This document shows, in pieces, positions 61,873-64,000 of a stretch of DNA of 64,000 bases. The stretch covers positions 248,001 to 312,000 of the forward strand of contig NZ_FTPQ01000002.1 of NCBI RefSeq assembly GCF_900156435.1, given 5' to 3'. Every line of letters begins with the position of its first letter. Position 1 is the first letter of the stretch. A program made the position numbers and the translations under genes. This DNA is from Microbacterium sp. RU1D. GTDB lineage: Bacteria; Actinomycetota; Actinomycetes; Actinomycetales; Microbacteriaceae. The notes beneath the pieces were generated by a model. It was not told the origin of the DNA. It searched no databases and was given only the letters and a program-made list of their open reading frames with translations.

Positions 61873-62181
61873 ATGAGCACCGTCTTTGACGCGCGTCGCC
61901 GTCCGACCTTCGATCTGCGCCACCGGCTTGTCCTGGCTCGGGAGGTGGCCGAGATGGAGCAAGCCCAGGTCGCGGAGGCGCTGGGCGTGTCTCGGCAGAC
62001 TGTGAGCAACTACGAGCGCGGCTTCACGCAGCCCCGACGAGCGACCGTGCTCGCGTGGGCGATGGCAACCGGCGTGGACACCGAGTGGCTGGAGCGGGGA
62101 ACGGAAAACCCCCGCCCGGATAACCCGGGCGGGGGTTCGTTGCTCCCCGGCTTGGACTCGAACCAAGAACCTATCGGTTAA
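61873..62181 (+). CDS. rep: Phage repressor whose 3' end spans the attachment site
   Basis: 102 residues in the prophage. XRE-type HTH: AREVAEMEQAQVAEALGVSR then QTVSNYERGFTQPRRATVLA (about 22-61), followed by a short linker and PGLDSNQEPIG, which is encoded by the antisense of tRNA-Asn. The stop TAA uses the anticodon bases (62,179-62,181). In the excised circle the frame would continue past the core into 44,461-44,498 and add LQPIVVLKRRAA, ending Arg-Ala-Ala (114 residues). Integration would therefore trim a possible degradation tag, as in integration-dependent immunity. Probably leaderless. Confidence 0.88.
   Translation: MSTVFDARRRPTFDLRHRLVLAREVAEMEQAQVAEALGVSRQTVSNYERGFTQPRRATVLAWAMATGVDTEWLERGTENPRPDNPGGGSLLPGLDSNQEPIG
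62107..62137 (-). terminator. tRNA-Asn terminator embedded in the repressor gene
   Basis: Perfect 13-bp stem AACCCCCGCCCGG with its complement, five-base loop; on the minus strand it follows the tRNA 3' end by 5 bp and is followed by TTTTCC. The phage thus supplies both the tRNA 3' half and its terminator, within the coding region of rep. Confidence 0.8.
62142..62179. repeat. attR core: right copy of the 38-bp direct repeat
   Basis: Identical to 44,423-44,460. It forms the 3' half of the functional tRNA-Asn (discriminator, acceptor 3' strand, T-arm, variable loop, 3' side of the anticodon stem) and ends one base before the anticodon. Confidence 0.95.
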
Positions 62182-62215
62182 CAGCCGATTGCTCTGCCAA
62201 TTGAGCTACCGAGGA
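62143..62215 (-). tRNA. tRNA-Asn (GTT), integration target
   Basis: Intact minus-strand cloverleaf: acceptor TCCTCGG/CCGGGGA (one T-G), D-arm GCTC/GAGC, anticodon stem ATCGG/CCGAT with loop CTGTTAA (anticodon GTT), T-arm CTTGG/CCAAG, discriminator G; CCA not encoded. The 5' half is chromosomal and the 3' half belongs to the prophage end, so function is preserved. Confidence 0.95.
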
Positions 62216-62277
62216 TCATGCTCACCTCGCGGCGGGCAACCCCACGATACTAACAGCACGCGGGGGCGGCGGAAAAA

Positions 62278-63051
62278 TCAGCGCGCCGAAATCCGTCGCT
62301 CGGGCGTGCCGTCGGGGGTCCACTGGAGGGTCCGATCGCCGTGGCCCAGCGCGACCGCGTGTCCGGCATGCAGGACGAGGACGTCGGCATCCAGGTCGCG
62401 CGGGGCGTCGGCGTCGTTCGTGACGATGAGCGACGCCATGCCCCGCTCGTCGCGGCGGCGCGTGATCGACGCGCGCGCCGCGGCGCGCACCTCCACATCG
62501 AGGTTGGCGTACAGGTCGTCGGCGACGAACAGGCGCGGCTCGAGCACGAGGGCACGGGCCAGCGCGACGCGCTGCCGCATCCCGGCGCTCAACTCGTACG
62601 GATACTTCGGAGCGGTGCCCAGCGGCAGCTCCATCTCGTCGAGCAGCGTCGCCACGCGCACCGCGAGGGCTCGCGTGTTGACCCGGCGGTCGCGGCTCGT
62701 GATGGGTTCGGCGATGACGTCCTGCACGGTGAGCCGCGACGGCAGCCCCGCACCGGCGCCTTGGGGCAGGTATCCGGTGTGGAAGACCCACTCGCGGCGC
62801 GCACGCCCGGGGCGCCGCGCCGAGATCCCGTGGATGCGGGCGTCTCCCCCGACCACGGTCAGGCCGTCGTCGGGGTGGCCCGCCAGCAGCGAGACGAGCG
62901 AGGTCTTGCCCGCCCCCGTCGCGCCACGCACCACGAGCGTGCCCCCGGCGGCGAGGGTCACGGTGATCCCGTCGATGACGCGCACGCCGTTGCGCGCGAG
63001 CGAGAGGTCGTCGGTGCGGAGGGCGACGTCTGTGTCGAGAGACCGGGCCAT
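62278..63051 (-). CDS. ABC transporter ATP-binding protein
   Basis: 257 residues from ATG (MARSLDTDVALRTDDLSLAR). Walker A VRGATGAGKTSLVSL, signature YELSAGMRQRVALARAL, Walker B with Asp instead of the usual Glu (LFVADDLYANLD), and the H-loop region LIVTNDADAP has Asn where most have His. No permease gene is adjacent. It follows dnaG on the same strand by 112 bp. The altered catalytic Glu and H-loop may mean slow hydrolysis or a non-transport role. Confidence 0.85.
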   Translation of the reverse strand: MARSLDTDVALRTDDLSLARNGVRVIDGITVTLAAGGTLVVRGATGAGKTSLVSLLAGHPDDGLTVVGGDARIHGISARRPGRARREWVFHTGYLPQGAGAGLPSRLTVQDVIAEPITSRDRRVNTRALAVRVATLLDEMELPLGTAPKYPYELSAGMRQRVALARALVLEPRLFVADDLYANLDVEVRAAARASITRRRDERGMASLIVTNDADAPRDLDADVLVLHAGHAVALGHGDRTLQWTPDGTPERRISAR

Positions 63052-63163
63052 TTCCTCATCCTCCCCGACGATCCGCCTCGCTGTCGCGGGGCTTCCTCGC
63101 GACACGCCGGTGCGGTAGCCGGTGCGTCGGCCGCGACTGCTCGGGCGGATCCCGGTCGGGACG

Positions 63164-64000
63164 TCAGCCGACGACGAGGCGCTGGCGGTCGGCATCCAGC
63201 TCGCGAAGGCGCAGGCGCAGACGGCGCCCCTCCTCGGACTCCGCCGGCACGCGCTGGATCCCGCGCAGCAACTCGTCCTTCTCGCGCTGCAGCTCGCGCA
63301 CCAGCAGGCCGCGCGCGAGGTCGTTCGCCGAGGCCACGGCTCCCTCCTCGGTGCGCGCCGGGAACTCCGCCGTCAGCAGCTCCGCTGCCAGAGACCGGAA
63401 CGGCTCCCGAACCGCCTCGACGGCCGTCACCGCCCAGCCGGGCTGCGACAGATCGGTGGATGCCAGGGAACTGCGCACCGCTTCCAGAGCCGGGTGGCCG
63501 AACGGCGTCTGCAGCGCGCGCAAGAACAGGTCGGGCTCGATACGGTGCCCGTACTGCAGGAACGCCATCATGGCGCCGCGCTCGAGGGCGACGTCGCGGG
63601 TGTGCGGAAGCGAGGCCATCGTGACGGAGACGGCGACGGGCGCCGGTTCGGCGCCGCGCTGGGCGTCGCGTTTCTCGGCGCGGTCGGCGCCGCGTGCGGC
63701 GCGCTCCACGGCCGCCTGCACCTCGGGGATGTCGAGGCCGAGGCGACGGGCGAGTACGCGCACGTAGCCGGGACGCAGCGCCGGGTCACGGATGTCGGCG
63801 ACGATCGGCGCGGCGGCGTTCAGGGCGCCGGCGCGGCCCTCGACGCTGGACAGGTTGAAGTCCTTCAGGCGCTGATCGATGACGAACTCGAACATGGGCG
63901 CCTTGGTCTCCATGAGCGAGCGGACCGCGCCGTCGCCGCGCTGCAGACGCAGGTCGCACGGGTCGAGGCCCTCGGGAGCCACGGCGACGTACGTCTGTGC
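63164..64000 (-). CDS. dnaG: DNA primase, C-terminal part (runs off the window)
   Basis: About 278 residues in frame to the window edge, reading TYVAVAPEGLDPCDLRLQRG, the end of the TOPRIM/catalytic core, then the helicase-binding helical domain (LEAVRSSLASTDLSQPGWAV and following) and a final coiled region (EGRRLRLRLRELDADRQRLV). It synthesises RNA primers at the replication fork. The N-terminal zinc and RNA-polymerase domains lie outside. Confidence 0.92.
   Translation of the reverse strand, partial: AQTYVAVAPEGLDPCDLRLQRGDGAVRSLMETKAPMFEFVIDQRLKDFNLSSVEGRAGALNAAAPIVADIRDPALRPGYVRVLARRLGLDIPEVQAAVERAARGADRAEKRDAQRGAEPAPVAVSVTMASLPHTRDVALERGAMMAFLQYGHRIEPDLFLRALQTPFGHPALEAVRSSLASTDLSQPGWAVTAVEAVREPFRSLAAELLTAEFPARTEEGAVASANDLARGLLVRELQREKDELLRGIQRVPAESEEGRRLRLRLRELDADRQRLVVG

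Larger units (their letters stand above)
44423..62179. mobile_element. Compact temperate siphophage-type prophage integrated in tRNA-Asn
   Basis: About 17.76 kb bounded by perfect 38-bp direct repeats of the tRNA-Asn 3' half. It carries tyrosine integrase, excisionase-like HTH, repressor, SF3 helicase, HNH, large terminase, portal, protease-capsid fusion, connectors, tail tube, tape measure, minor tail proteins, tailspike, endolysin and holin. Every expected module is present and no gene looks broken, so it may be inducible. All lytic genes lie on the minus strand from 61,787 to 45,645 with overlapping or short-gap junctions; only repressor, integrase and one small membrane protein are on plus. 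It is much smaller than typical siphophages, close to the ~15-17 kb actinophages I recall for Arthrobacter and Microbacterium. Confidence 0.95.

Noticed and set aside
44423..62179. Phage satellite (PICI-like) or gene transfer agent
   Set aside because: It has its own full head, tail, packaging and lysis genes, which satellites lack, and integrase, att sites and repressor, which gene transfer agents lack.

Overview
The window is about 64 kb of high-GC actinobacterial chromosome. It is almost certainly Microbacteriaceae, probably Microbacterium. The reasons are the family-typical genes (DUF2277, DUF3145, a DUF7882 protein often mislabelled DNA ligase, the PucR-type FasR-like regulator in front of fabDHPF, PpgK, the E1p-type aceE) and the strong GC3 coding bias. 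No gene order was checked against a database.

Layout. 1-11.1 kb: nitrogen and acyl metabolism (glnA, an acyl-CoA ligase, glnE, glnA2, ppgK) with small uncharacterised genes. 11.1-15 kb: the RNase P RNA, a PolA-like polymerase, a zinc-ribbon coiled-coil protein, tRNA-Val and a DUF1345 membrane protein. 15.2-23 kb: aceE, then a FasR-like regulator, then fabD-fabH-acpP-fabF, which runs from pyruvate oxidation to acetyl-CoA into type II fatty acid synthesis and ends in a strong terminator. 23-31 kb: DUF3145, an envelope protein, a two-component system facing a Pro/Ala-rich anchored protein, and two coupled CNNM/CorC-type membrane proteins. 31-44.4 kb: an SDR, a zinc-ribbon/nuclease-like protein, tRNA-Met, a methyltransferase-like membrane protein, a DMT transporter, peptide deformylase, a YgiB/YgiC-like pair, glutaminase, an AT3-SGNH acyltransferase, a Ser/Thr kinase and a membrane protein.

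44,423-62,179 is a compact (~17.8 kb), apparently complete temperate siphophage-type prophage in the 3' half of a tRNA-Asn gene, bounded by a perfect 38-bp direct repeat. Integrase and a small membrane protein lie at the left end and the repressor at the right end, all on +. Every other phage gene is on -, in what looks like one transcription unit running from the switch: early genes, SF3 helicase, HNH, large terminase, portal, protease-capsid fusion, connectors, tail tube, tape measure, minor tail, tailspike, endolysin, holin.

The most exciting feature is the lysogeny switch. The repressor reading frame runs through the attachment core and stops, in the prophage, inside the tRNA anticodon (102 aa). 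If the element is excised, the same frame continues 12 codons past the core and ends in Arg-Ala-Ala (114 aa). The integrase ends in Leu-Ala-Ala. This is the architecture of the integration-dependent immunity switches described in mycobacteriophages such as BPs, where integration removes a destabilising C-terminal tag from the repressor. Here it appears in a very small Microbacteriaceae prophage. Two 10-bp inverted operator arms sit on the two divergent promoters, and both divergent genes look leaderless.

A second, genome-scale signal is the word GGATGCC/GGCATCC. By eye it occurs about 77 times in the 44.4 kb of chromosome left of the prophage but only about 7 times in the 17.8 kb prophage. 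It forces otherwise rare codons (GAT, GCA, TCC) in host genes.

62.2-64 kb: the intact tRNA-Asn, an ABC ATPase and the 3' part of dnaG, which runs off the window.
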